Shown piece by piece: positions 1 to 10,189 of a DNA stretch of 64,000 bases; the first letter of the stretch is position 1, and each line of letters opens with the position of its first letter. The position numbers and the translations under genes are program-made. Source of the stretch: Gossypium raimondii (lineage: Eukaryota > Streptophyta > Magnoliopsida > Malvales > Malvaceae); the NCBI RefSeq assembly GCF_025698545.1, contig NC_068566.1, forward strand, positions 41,891,192-41,955,191, given 5' to 3'. The notes under the pieces are model-generated. The model was not told the DNA's origin and made no database searches. It saw nothing but the letters and a program-made list of their open reading frames with translations.

Positions 1-282
1 AAACTAAGTAAAAATAAATAAATAAATAAAAATAAAAATAAAACTTTACAACTTGGGCCACTTTGACAATTTGGCCTGATTTTCAACTAAGTATGGGTGG
101 ATTTCTTGATTGGGCTTGGAATCTTCTTATTGGGCCTTGCCTTGAAGAATTTGGGTTGGGCCTTTGTGACTCGTATCACTGAGTTTGGCGTATTACACGT
201 ACAAATGAGCATAAAACCCTATTGGCATTCCAAACGTATCCTAACCTTTTACTAAGTTTACACGAGCATCAATTATATATAT
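1..282 (-). repeat. Reverse-strand gypsy LTR remnant (outer host of the MULE), left part
   Basis: About 200-282 resembles 20650-20715 (same order of blocks around 'cgtatcctaac', 'tttactaagtt' and 'cacgagcatca'), which lies in another minus-strand LTR remnant. The sequence resumes at 9032 after the MULE. Positions 1-190 are AT-rich with the word 'gggcc' repeated, and I do not recognise them. No coding potential is seen. Confidence 0.5.
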
Positions 283-470
283 GGCATAATGCCAAAAATA
301 TCCCCTAACATTTTTTTTGTCAAATTTGTCTATTTTTAATGGACATGCTGATGTGGTTGTTATTTGACTAACGGTCAACATTAACCGCTAACGTGACAAT
401 CCAAATGTAATTAAATGCTGATGTGGTACTATTTTGCCACATCAACAAATGATTTTAAAATTATTTAAAA
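283..470 (+). repeat. Left terminal inverted repeat of the 283-9031 MULE
   Basis: Inverted relative to about 8770-9031. Shared blocks include TTTTTAATGGACAT, a TGACTRACRGTCAA segment and AATTAAATGCTGA. It lacks a stretch of about 50 bp that is present in the right TIR. Confidence 0.85.
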
Positions 471-1013
471 AAACAATTAAAAAACCCTAATTTCCTCTCC
501 CCATCTCTCTGCTTCTTTCCTACATTTCTTGTTTCCTACCACATTTCAAACAAAAAAAAACCCACCATATTTCTTCTTCAATCAAAGATTAAAAAAAATC
601 CCACAAAATATTTTGAAAATAAAAACCCATAATGGGAAGACCAAAGATATGGGGAATATTCAAAAGGCTACTAAAGAAAGAATCATGGTGGGGGAAGTGC
701 GTTTTAGGATCGGCTTTTAAGTGGAAAAGATAAACATTCATCACTTTTCTTCCGTTGACAATTTGCTTTTCAAAATCGCTTCCATTTTCGAAGCGAATTT
801 CTTGGTTTCTACTATATGTTTCTTATATATTTGTTGCATATATATTTATCTTTGGGTTCTTTTTTGGCATTTTCTTTTGGATTCAGATATGAAAAAATAA
901 AGATTTAATATTAATGGTTACTACAATAAGAAGGAAGAAAAAAAGTTTCATGGAATAAGATATATTTGATTCTTTTGCTCTTACTTTGTGTTTTAGATTG
1001 TTGGGTTTGAGTT
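471..1013. other. MULE interior, left part, no gene recognised
   Basis: Pyrimidine-rich start ('cctctccccatctctctgc'), then AT-rich sequence. Short open frames here have no recognisable family. It could be a captured exon scrap, but nothing supports that. Confidence 0.4.
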
Positions 1014-1497
1014 TGAGGCTTCCTTTGGATTGAGGTTTAAAGGCAGTGAGGTGCGTTTACATGAAAAATATGGTGCCAAACTCACTGCTATGTTGTTTGG
1101 TTTAGACTGTCGGTGCAGTGAGGTTTCTTTTCCACCACGCTAGTCAACTGATTTTCAACTGGAGAAATCAGCAGCAGTGGAGGGCTAAACCGAGTTGTTG
1201 GCACTGTAGCAGACAAAATTAACCTTACTTTTATTTATTATTTTACCATTTTATCCTTAAAATTTAAATTAATTTCTTTCCCAATCTGCAGAAAACTCTG
1301 CTCTTCAACTCCTGCTCTTCAATTGACACTCTTACAAAACCCCACCAACAGCACAGCAGACTCAAAGAAGCTCTATTTTTCGACTCATCCTATCAATCTT
1401 GTTCTCAACTTTGATCTGGTAAGTCAAAACCCTTCTTTTTCTACTCTATATATGTGTTTGAATTGTATCAAAGTAGTTTTTGTTTTTCCTTCTCATC

Positions 1498-2010
1498 TTG
1501 TTCTTAGCTAAGAAAATAATAACTACCAAGGTTCATTTGTTTGTGCGTGAGGTAGAAATATTAAACTATAAAAGGCTTCCTTCTGACCACATATACTAAC
1601 ATCCTGAAGGTAGAAATATTAGGATTTTATTAGATAACGGTAGAAATATTTTTAGCTTCATCTATCTTTCCTGCTTTGCATAGAGCACTAATTGAGTGAC
1701 TCCTACAAATTGCACAAGGTCCAATAGAAAACATGAAGGAAAGTAAAAATCAATCATGAATTAATGATCTACAACTAGTTTTACAGCCTTCTGATCTTGT
1801 TCTTAGCTAAGAAAATAATAACTACCTGAGTTCATTTGTTTGTGTGTGAGGGTACTAGAAACTGTATGTAAGCTCTTTGTGACCACATATAGACCAATCT
1901 TTTCAAGCTCCTTCGCTACTCCAAAATCACTTGCCTTGCAGAAAGCTTCTATTAACATCCTGAAGGTAGAAATATTAGGATTTATACCCATTTGCAGCAT
2001 GTCATCCAAG
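1498..2010. repeat. Imperfect direct duplication inside the Harbinger
   Basis: The block 'gttcttagctaagaaaataa' with its following bases occurs at about 1499 and again at about 1799. The block 'catcctgaaggtagaaatat' occurs at about 1600 and about 1958. The order is the same with roughly 300-360 bp spacing, so one segment was duplicated and the copies then diverged. The second copy carries the PPR-like coding scrap. Confidence 0.65.
1878..2010 (-). pseudogene. Pentatricopeptide (PPR) repeat scrap
   Basis: Minus-strand translation gives about 40 residues that read like one PPR motif: 'LDDMLQMGINPNISTFRML' followed by 'IEAFCKASDFGVAKELEKI'. The pattern (helix, G-I-x-P-N-x-x-T-F, then I-x-A-F-C-K) is that of plant PPR proteins, which bind organellar RNA. 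It is bounded by a TA microsatellite (about 2011-2035) and has no upstream or downstream PPR units. It therefore appears to be a captured or degenerated fragment, not a gene. Confidence is moderate because a single motif is short. Confidence 0.55.
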
Positions 2011-2036
2011 ATATATATATATATATATATATATAT
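2011..2036. repeat. (TA)n microsatellite
   Basis: Uninterrupted alternation of T and A next to the PPR scrap. It encodes the 'IYIYIYIY' run seen in open frames on both strands, which is not real protein. Confidence 0.9.
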
Positions 2037-2306
2037 GCTTACCAGAGATAAAGTTGGTAGAACATTAGAGGTTGCTGCTTGCATGTCAGCTGCACCAAAA
2101 AGTAAAATAAATAATAAGCAGAGAAAGAAATAGATATGCACAATAATGTGAGAATATTGATTATGAATATGGAAAATGAGCAAGTGACTGTTTAATTCTT
2201 CAAAGTTTATAGGGTTTAATTATGAACATCCCTTACACCGTCCTCTCTCATTCTTTCCACCAACTTTCAACATCACCAGTTTTACCTTCCTTATAAAAAC
2301 TTGAAA

Positions 2307-3238
2307 TCAATGTATTATACACAACTCTGTTAGCAAAATCTCAGAACTTCTAATCTCATCCAAAAGCTCCAACCCATTTTGCTCATTGCAGCATTCAGTT
2401 TCCTCTAGTAATGTCTGGTGACCAACACCATTTTCCTCATGATATACTGCAGAGTGAAACTGGTTTTCTTCAACATTATTCTTTCCCTCCTCATCATGTA
2501 CTGAAGATTGAAACTGGTTTTCTTCACGAGTAATCAGTGTATGCTCTTCGTAGCCTTTATTATCCAATGCATCATTCGTGGAAGGTAATCCAGAACCATT
2601 AGTATTTGATCTATTAGATATAAGATTAGTAGAACACTTCACCTCCAACAAGTCAGCAGCAATTTCAGCACGCTCCAATGGATCTAACCTCATTACATCA
2701 GCAGCACATATAGCTTCCTGGTAACCATCCTCCTTCATCGACCTCCGTCCAAAAACAAGTCCAAATATCCGTGACCTCCGAGAAGTAGTCCTAGCCAAAA
2801 TCTTCCCATTACTCACATCAACTTCACCCGCGGAATTAGACCTATCAGCATCATAGTTACAACTTTTAGTCTTCATTGGCATTCTTTTACCAGACATAGG
2901 CTCATCCGTATCATATCCCGAAGGAAAAGGAAATAGAACACCTTCAGATTCCCCTTCTTCACCATCTACTTCCCTTAAAAAATATGCTTCCCTTTATGAT
3001 CAAGAAACATATGGAAATTGGCTTCGATTCCATTAGCACAGATACTAACAACCTTTTCCCTCGTCTTTAAAACCCCTTGAAATTTACCAAACCGAACATA
3101 CCAAGGTGATGTTTTCAAGGTCCCATCAGGTTGTTCAACTACAATTATATCAACAGCACCACCAAAGGGATGAAATGGACCAAACACAGTATAAACACCA
3201 CGAGATATATAGCTACCTAGTCTCCCCACAGCATACAT
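2307..3238 (-). pseudogene. Phosphatidate phosphatase (lipin/PAH) N-terminal fragment with a frameshift
   Basis: The minus strand from 3238 encodes about 83 residues of a lipin N-terminal (N-LIP) domain: '[16 protein letters not shown]', then '[19 protein letters not shown]', then '[12 protein letters not shown]'. Plant PAH1/PAH2 begin this way and dephosphorylate phosphatidate to diacylglycerol at the ER. At about 2982-2986 the frame breaks. Reading one base over restores the acidic linker and leads into the frame ending at 2307, which includes 'LERAEIAADLLEVK', another PAH-like stretch. One missing G in the run near 2984 explains the break. Full plant PAH proteins are around 900 residues with a C-terminal DxDxT catalytic domain. 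Neither the rest of the linker nor the catalytic domain exists here, so this is a 5' gene fragment lying inside a Harbinger element, in the opposite orientation to the transposase. It is unlikely to give an enzyme. Confidence 0.8.
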
Positions 3239-3660
3239 CCTCTTCCCTTTGAAAATTCTAAAGACACACCCAGATCTTAAACAGTTGAAAATTCAACCAT
3301 AATTTAAAATCCCAATCGCAAAAGATTGCCTTTTTGTCAATTGGGATTCTTCAAATCTCACTCCAAAAAGTATAGAACTTACAATTCTGCAAATACCCAG
3401 ATTATAAAAACTCAAAATCAATACATAACTCAAAAGCATATTCGTTCTTTTGACCATTAGAATGCACCCAGAAAGAAACAATTATATCATTAAAAACCCA
3501 ACAAAAAAAAATTTTTAGAAATATATACCAAAAAATTAAAGAAAATTAAATGAACCTGGGAAAATTCAAAGCTTATAGAGTGAGGCTTATGAGCAAAATA
3601 GAGAGAGATTTTGTAGATTGGGTGTGCACCTCGGAAATGTCGAGACTCGACTGAGTAAGA
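3239..3660 (-). other. Probable 5' UTR/leader-intron part of the captured PAH fragment
   Basis: Upstream (minus strand) of the N-LIP start lies UTR-like sequence. An acceptor-like 'ttttccag' sits at about 3552, and a CT-rich leader 'aaaatctctctctattttg' runs near 3597-3615. This would mean the capture was of genomic DNA including a leader intron, not of a cDNA. The boundaries are inferred. Confidence 0.4.
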
Positions 3661-4960
3661 AAAATTATTATGAATTAGATGAAATTTTGATAAAGTTGAA
3701 GTTATTAAATTTTAAATGAAGAAAATATAATATATTTTCTTTTGTATTATATCTTCATAATCAATTTTTAGGAAAAAAATTAAACGGTAAATATTTTAGA
3801 TTTTCTAAAGGTTTTTTAAAAATTAAATAAAAATTTAAAAATTTTACTCAAGATTAATTGATTAAGGTCAATCACTATCGAATCCTTTTTGAAAATAATA
3901 TTTGTTGATTTCTATGGAAATTTTAAAATAATATTTATGTATTTTTAAATTAAAAATTAATATTTTTAATGATTTAAATTTTTATACATGATAATAAAAT
4001 TTTTTAGTAAAATCCAATAGAATTTTTCTATAAATAAGTGTGAAAATTGATAAGTAGATTAGGACTATTTATTAGTTAATGAAAATATTTTTATTTTATT
4101 TTATTTTATTTTATTTATTTTAATATTATATTATTCTATAAAAATTTAGGTTTAAAATTTGGCTTTTGTTTAGAATACAATGGACAATATAATTTTATTA
4201 TTATTTAAAATCTATATATATCAAGCAATTCAATTATATTCCGTAATTAATTTTAAATACTATATCACAAAAATTTCAAAACTTAAATTTTAATACTTAA
4301 TTTTAAACCCTTATTTGTTTTTAGTTTATCAAACACTTTTTATTTTTAAATAATACTTAATTTATATATAAAATTCAAAATTTGAAAATTCCGAGTGCCC
4401 TCTTGAATACATCATTGGAAATATCTATAGTACTTTTATCGATAACATTTCCCTATTTCAATAAAAATCTTGCCACTTGAATTGAAATAATGAAGCCCAA
4501 ACCCACTTCATTGAACAATAAACAGGCTTGCAAAAGAAATTGGAAGTGAAGAAAGAAAAAGAATAGGGAGATGAGATGAGATATCTTTTAGAAAAGCGAT
4601 AATAAAGAGACCAAAATTAAACAAAGGAAAATAATGGAGGATGGAGTAAGTAATATATATATAGTGGGAAGTCCAACGAGTAAAGTGAAAAAACAAAAGC
4701 CCGAGGACGAGTGCGAGATTATTGTAATATTAATCTTAAAAAAAAAGTAGTTTTCATGAAGAAGAGGTAGGAAGGCCACATATACTAATTATTATCTAGG
4801 ATCTTTGAGAATTTTTTCTTTAGTGTTCATATTATGGCTTTCATCCATTTGTGATGTGTTATTCTTATTTTTTTATGAAACTATATTATTATATCTAATT
4901 ATATATTTATGGTTTTATGTCGGTTGACATTTAAAATCAAAATAATAATAATAATAATAG
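3661..4960. other. AT-rich spacer between the captured fragments and Harbinger ORF1
   Basis: Very AT-rich, with runs such as (TTTTA)n near 4088-4120. No protein family, RNA gene or clear repeat structure is recognised. The promoter of the Harbinger genes should lie in its right end, near the (AAT)n run at 4942-4958, but no specific element can be named. Confidence 0.5.
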
Positions 4961-5968
4961 ATGGTAAAGACACGAAATTTTGTGGAGGGAGATAGTACCT
5001 TAGCAACAAAAGCTGTTTGGGATGATGAGCTGACGTTGATATTTTGTGAGCTTTGTGTGAATGAAGTCAATGCTGGTAATAGACCGACAACTCATCTAAA
5101 CTCAAAAGGATGGGAAAATGTGGTTGCTCTTTTTCAAGCAAAAACACAAAAAAAAAAAAATATGGAAAACCTCAATTGAAAAATAAGTGGGATACATTAA
5201 GAAAGGAATGGTGTCCATTTAAAAAGACGGTCGATGCTACCGAAGAATAGTGGGCTGCAAAAATACAGGTTAGTGTTAACTTTATCATTATTTTAATGCA
5301 TAAAGTTTATTGAAATTAATTATTTACAATTATAAAAATCTTAGTATAACATTTAAATTTAACATGTTATGTAGGAAAATCTTGATTTTAAAGTATTTAA
5401 GAAGAAAGGAATTCAACCACGATTGAATGAGTTAATGTGGCAAATGTTTGGTGGCATTGTAACCACTGGAGAGAACGCATGGGCACCTTCGTCTGGTGTT
5501 TTTCCAAGTGGGGTTCCTATGGGAGATGATGCACCTAATGAGGGATTTGGTGATTCAGATGAACATAGTAACGAGAATGAAGGTATTCCTCCTGATGAGG
5601 TACCATCAAACCCTTCTCATAAAATCCATAATCGAAGAAAGCAAACACTTGGGGTTGTACATGGTAAAGGAAAAAAATCAAGTTCAAGTAGAAAATCATC
5701 AAGAAATACATTAACTACTCAGATTGAGAAATTGTGTGAGAGTATGGCTAGTCCAAGGAAGTCAGTGAATGAAATTATTTTTCCTCACTCTCAATATACT
5801 ATTTCAAATGCAATGGATGTTTTGCGTGCTTTGGGAGATGAAATTCCAAAAAAAGATGAACTGTACTATTTTGCCACCAAAATGTTCCAAATACCGGTGA
5901 AACGAGAAGTGTTTTTGAACTTAGATCCAGATGATAGGGTTTGGTGGCTTCGACGTAAGTATGCTTAA
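4961..5968 (+). pseudogene. Harbinger ORF1, Myb/SANT-like DNA-binding protein (decayed)
   Basis: Exon 1 starts 'MVKTRNFVEG' and runs through 'WDDELTLIFCELCVNEVNAG' and 'GWENVVALFQAKT', the Trp-spaced Myb/SANT-like domain (Myb_DNA-bind_3 type) of plant transposon accessory proteins. In PIF/Harbinger elements this protein assists the transposase in DNA binding and nuclear entry. The frame breaks in the A-run at about 5147-5160; one base over it continues as 'YGKPQLKNKWDTLRKEW'. An in-frame TAG follows at about 5248. A donor at 5269 and an acceptor at 5373-5374 define a likely intron. Exon 2 reads 'GIQPRLNELMWQMFGG' and then a Ser/Lys-rich tail to the stop at 5968. Two lesions make it non-functional as read; the A-run break could be an indel or a consensus error. 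Confidence 0.75.
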
Positions 5969-6227
5969 CAAAATCCAATTACATCATTTTCATCCTCGGT
6001 AGCAACATCCTCATTTCCCTTCCACCCATACCATCAACCACCTCCACCATAAGCTCCTTAGAATTATTATTGTAACATAACTATACTACTTTTTTATATA
6101 TAAAACTAATGTATGCTACTTTTTATGTTTGGTATTTTTATGCTATGCTTTTAATCAAGTTTCTGTGTTGTATAGAATATCACGAGATTTTAAAGGATTT
6201 ATTTTCATTTGATTACTTTTTCAGGTT

Positions 6228-7642
6228 ATGGATGAATTTAACAATATGTATAATAGTTTTGATATGAATTATGATACCCCTAAATTAAGTGAAGAAGCTC
6301 AACGAAGAATAGCCACAATTGTTACCCAAGTTGAGAACAACAATTATCATGAAGAGGAAGAATATGTGTTAAGCAGTGTATTGGTACACCATGAAACTTA
6401 TTTCACTATGCAACCGCGTATGGATTCAAATTATACAGGTCAAATGTGGGTGGACGAAGTATTAAATGGGCACGATGATCGTTGCATGAATAGTTTTAGG
6501 ATGCCAAAAGATATATTTCTCAGCTTGTTGCATGATTTGCAAACAAATTATGGCTTAAAGAATGGGAAAGTATCGGCGATAGAGAAGTTAGCATTATCAT
6601 TGTACATTCTTGGAAATAGAGAATCAAATTCAAATGCAACAGAGCGATTTCAACGATCTAGGGAAACTGTTAGTCGAATTTTTACTAATATGCTGCATAT
6701 ATTTGCTCGAATGAGAATAGACATGATTAAACCCACTGAAGGTCAATTCGAGGAAGTACCGAACCATATTCGACAGGATACAAGATATTGGCCTCACTTT
6801 AAGGTAAAATTTACACAATCTTTATTTTTTTAAAATATAAATTATTTCTAACTTTTATCTCATTACTTGTATTTATTTTAAAGGTTTGTATTGGGGCCAT
6901 AGATGGAACACACATAAAAGCATGCATTTCTCCTTCTTGTCAAATACCTTATATCAGACGGAAAGCTGAACCAACTCAAAATATTATGGCAGTTTGTGAC
7001 TTCAACATGTGCTTTATTTTTGCATTTCCTGGTTGGGAAGGAACAGCACATGATAGTAGAATTTTTTTGCAAGCACTTAGAAAACAAGAGTTGAAGTTTC
7101 CACACCCTCCATCAGGTTGAACTTTAATTTTTTAATTACTTTTTACATAAAAATATTAGAATTTTTAGTTTATTTTTAAACTTGGTATTACTTTTTTATA
7201 AGAAAATATTATCTTGTGGATTCAGGATATCCACAAATGGCAGGTTTTCTAGGTCCATATAGGGGGAACGATATCATTTACCTGATTTTCGTCGAGGTAA
7301 TCATCAAGTTTCTAGAAAAAAAGAAATCTTTAATCATGCCCATTCTTCATTACGCTCTGTGATTGAACGAACATTTGGAGTGTGGAAAAAAAATGGCCAA
7401 TATTAAGAGATATTCCAAGTTATTCATTCAATAAGCAAGTTTTAATAGTTATTGCAACAATGGTTTTGCATAATTACATTCGAAGACATGCTTGGTCAAA
7501 TGATGAGGATTTTCGAGAATTTGAGAATATACCCGACATGCCAGTCTCTTCAAGCCAGTTTGACAGAGGTGAATCGAGTTCTTCTAACATAAAAAGTGAC
7601 CTTGAAATCACGATGTTAAGGAAACCATTGCAACTAGTTTAA
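6228..7642 (+). pseudogene. Harbinger DDE transposase (HARBI1-like), frameshifted
   Basis: Exon 1 (6228 to about 6803) carries the helical N-terminal region ('FRMPKDIFLSLLHDL', 'ATERFQRSRETVSRIF', 'RYWPHFK'). Exon 2 (from about 6884) begins 'VCIGAIDGTHI', with the first catalytic Asp, and continues to 'GTAHDSRIF', with the second. Exon 3 (from about 7203) has 'VDSGYPQ', 'GFLGPYRG' and then 'VIERTFGVWK', with the catalytic Glu. The DDE triad of a PIF/Harbinger endonuclease is thus present. The frame is lost after 'GPYRG' (G-run near 7261-7266, apparently one base short) and shifts again in the A-run near 7386-7393. The tail 'WPILRDIPSYSF' to 'ATMVLHNYIRRH' is typical of the family. It is probably inactive but relatively young, since all motifs are still readable. 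Confidence 0.85.
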
Positions 7643-7859
7643 TGAATCCATATTTGTAAAAACATTTTGTATCATAACCTAATTTCTAGTAATAATGAAA
7701 CTTATTATGTCTTATGTTACTATATTTTTTTTATTAAAAATCATCTGTTTAGATACTTTAAAATTTGATCCAAGTATAATGTTACTATTTGTGAAAATAA
7801 TATTTACCATTGTTATAAAAAAATATTTAACTATAAAAAATTAAAAATAATTATCATTT

Positions 7860-8201
7860 TATCTAATAAATAATTTAAATTAATTATATAATTCATTAAA
7901 ATATTGGAAGATACATTTTAATATTTTATTAAATGAATTTATAAATTCACATATTTTAATAATTTTAAAAAGTAAAATAATTTAAAAAACTTCTATATCA
8001 ATTCTAATATGATGTACTTAATAGTCATTTTTTATTCTCATCTCACCGCTACAGCTGTGTTTGAATCCAAACACACACTCCACCATTGTTTCTAATCTCA
8101 CCGCTACAGTATCCAATCTCACTGTTACAGTAACTAATCTCACCGCCACCGCTGTTTTTAATTTCACCGGAGGTAAACACACCGCCCATCCAAACTAGCC
8201 C
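7860..8201. repeat. Right terminal region of the Harbinger (MITE-homologous)
   Basis: About 7893-8201 matches 22000-22305, the right half of the MITE, in near collinear fashion. It includes several short blocks built on 'ctcaccgctacag' and 'tctcaccgcc' that recur within 160 bp and may be subterminal transposase-binding repeats. Confidence 0.75.
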
Positions 8202-8204
8202 TGA

Positions 8205-8769
8205 GTTTTTGAGATGAGGATGGGGATGATATGGGTTTGGGTTTTAGATTGTCGATCTAAATTTTCTGAATGGAGTACTAGCTTGCGAGAGTAGCTCCGT
8301 CGAGGTCTAACAGCTTCACATGACAATGATGATGAACGATGGAAAAAGTTGGAAGTTTTTATTTTTATTGATTTAGTTATTAGGAAAATAAGTAAAGGAA
8401 ATGAAAATTAAGTTTCATTTATTTGCATATTTTGGAGGTTTTCATTGGTTGTGGGGTTTAGTGGATCCAAATTTTCTTTATTGGATAAGTAATTACTTTT
8501 GTAACCAACAATAGAGGTCAATGAACCCAGAACTTATCTCTTGGTCACGGCTTCCTTTATACCAAACCAAAAATAATAAGGGCTTATGTTTGTCTTGTAA
8601 GGTCTTTTAAATTTTGAATTGGGTGTAAGAATTTTAAGAACAGGTTCCTTTAATACAGTAAACAATGTTGATGATGGTGATTTTAAAATAATTTTAATAA
8701 TTTTAAGAATAGGTTTCAAAAACCCAGAAAATGATTAAGGAGGCTTTTGAAGGAGAACGAGAATGATGA
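8205..8769. other. MULE interior, right part, no gene recognised
   Basis: Between the Harbinger target duplication and the right MULE TIR. GATGATGA-type repeats occur on the plus strand. Open frames are short and match no family I know. Confidence 0.4.
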
Positions 8770-9031
8770 TGATGGTTTTAAAATCATTTTAAAATAATTT
8801 ACTGACGTGGCATATAAGACAAAATAGTGCAATGTCAGCATTTAATTATATTTGACCGCCACATTAGCTGTTAATATTGACTGTCAGTCAACTAAAGGCC
8901 ATGTTAGTATGTCCATTAAAAATAAACCAATTTGACAAAAAAAAACGTTAAAGGCCAAAGTGATCAAAAAAATATAAAGGGTCAAAGTGACCTAACAACC
9001 AAATGTTAGGGGCTATTTTTGGCATTATACC
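8770..9031 (-). repeat. Right terminal inverted repeat of the MULE
   Basis: Inverted copy of 283-470. It ends in the block ATTTTTGGCATTATACC at 9031, followed by TATATATAT. It carries about 50 bp more than the left copy, around 'gggtcaaagtgacctaac'. Confidence 0.85.
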
Positions 9032-10184
9032 TATATATATAAGCATTTCCATACCTGTAATCATCTTACCCACATATTCATGCCCTGTATTTGGTCACAT
9101 ATGCATTTTCGTACCCTGTACATCGTTCTATCATATAACAATTATTTTGCAATTTAGTACATATATTGTTTCTTGATCAAATTCACAATCACAACCCCAT
9201 TCATCATCTAACACACACATTCCATATTAAAAGACATATTTCAATATAATTTCCATATCACATATCATAATTTAATTATTTCATATATTTTCCCATTTTA
9301 TTCATTTTAATTATTTATCTCGATGTTACATATCAAATTCAATCAAAACCTTTCATATTATCATAATAGCCTCACCTTAATAATTCAACAATCAATAAAT
9401 ATGCTTATAAAATCAAATGTTTCTATCCCGAATCATAAAAGTATAAACTGAGGTTTTGCGCGTCATTAGTCAATGATTTTTGCTTTTCCTTTCCCTCTCG
9501 GTTGTTCGATGTTGTCATTACCTAAAAATAACCATAAAACATATTAAATTATCAATTTCCAACCAAATCAAAATCAAATACCAAATTTCACATGCTTTGC
9601 AATTTATTCAATTCAATCCCTGAAACTGAGACAATCATAATTTTTAATTTAGGAATTCAGATTAAAATTTGATTTCGCCAAAACTCATTAGTGACCCTCT
9701 ATTTTCTATTATTATCAATAATTTATAACAATTTTTTTTATTTTTTTAACTTGGTCTCTAATGTACAAAACTAATAATTAAGCTTTACAATTTCGTTCAT
9801 TTTATATACTAAGCTTAATTTCTAACAATTTCGCACCAAATTCATTTATTTCTCAACAATGGAAACTTTTAAAAACTTTAAAAGTTTTATGAATTGGTAC
9901 ATGGGCTAACTAAATCAAACTCTCATGATTAAATTTCCATAAAAATAAAAAAAATGGCTAGGGACTTACTTGAAATTGAAAGGCCGAATGTATGAAAACC
10001 TAAAGCTCTCTCCTTTCTTTTATTCTTTGGTTGCTATGGTGTTTGATAAAGAAGATGACACCAGTTTATCTTTCTTTCCACTTTGTTCTTCTATTTATAC
10101 TTAAATTAACATGTTTAATCATAATTAATTAATGTAAACTTTAGTTAATTATTCATTAATCACCATTAGTTAATTCTAATGACA
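9032..10184 (-). repeat. Old minus-strand gypsy LTR remnant, middle part
   Basis: Continues the host repeat of 1-282 after the MULE. Pyrimidine-rich U-region, 'taccctgtacatcg' and 'ttagtgaccctct' style blocks are shared with the other minus-strand LTRs here. No open frame of interest. Confidence 0.55.
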
Positions 10185-10189
10185 TTCCA

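Larger units (their letters stand above)
1017..8201 (+). mobile_element. PIF/Harbinger element, 7.2 kb, decayed, carrying host gene fragments
   Basis: The left end GGCTTCCTTTGGATTG (1017) and the minus-strand right end GGGCTAGTTTGGATGG (from 8201) form an imperfect TIR. Both are flanked by TGA (1014-1016 and 8202-8204), a 3-bp duplication of the length expected for this superfamily, which usually favours TAA or TTA. The 598-bp MITE at 21708-22305 matches about 280 bp of this left end and about 310 bp of this right end in the same order, which independently ties the two ends into one element. The right half carries the two standard genes, Myb/SANT-like (4961-5968) and DDE transposase (6228-7642). 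The left 3.6 kb holds a lipin/PAH 5' gene fragment and a PPR scrap, both on the minus strand. Frameshifts in both transposition genes suggest it is now inactive. Confidence 0.8.
283..9031. mobile_element. Non-autonomous MULE with long TIRs, later split by a PIF/Harbinger element
   Basis: The two ends are inverted copies of each other: GGCATAATGCCAAAAATA at 283 and, on the minus strand from 9031, GGTATAATGCCAAAAATA. Similarity runs about 190 bp on the left and about 250 bp on the right; the right end has roughly 50 extra bases near its tip. The flanking 9-mers are identical (TATATATAT at 274-282 and 9032-9040), the target-duplication size of Mutator-like elements. A related unoccupied sequence is at about 20700-20740. 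Without the nested Harbinger (1017-8201) the element would be about 1.56 kb with no transposase, so it was mobilised in trans. The target is a low-complexity TA run, so the duplication alone is weak, but the paired TIRs make the call firm. Confidence 0.85.

Noticed and set aside
2307..3238. Functional phosphatidate phosphatase gene
   Set aside because: Only the N-LIP domain and a piece of linker exist. The catalytic DxDxT domain is missing, the frame is broken, and the fragment lies inside a transposon.
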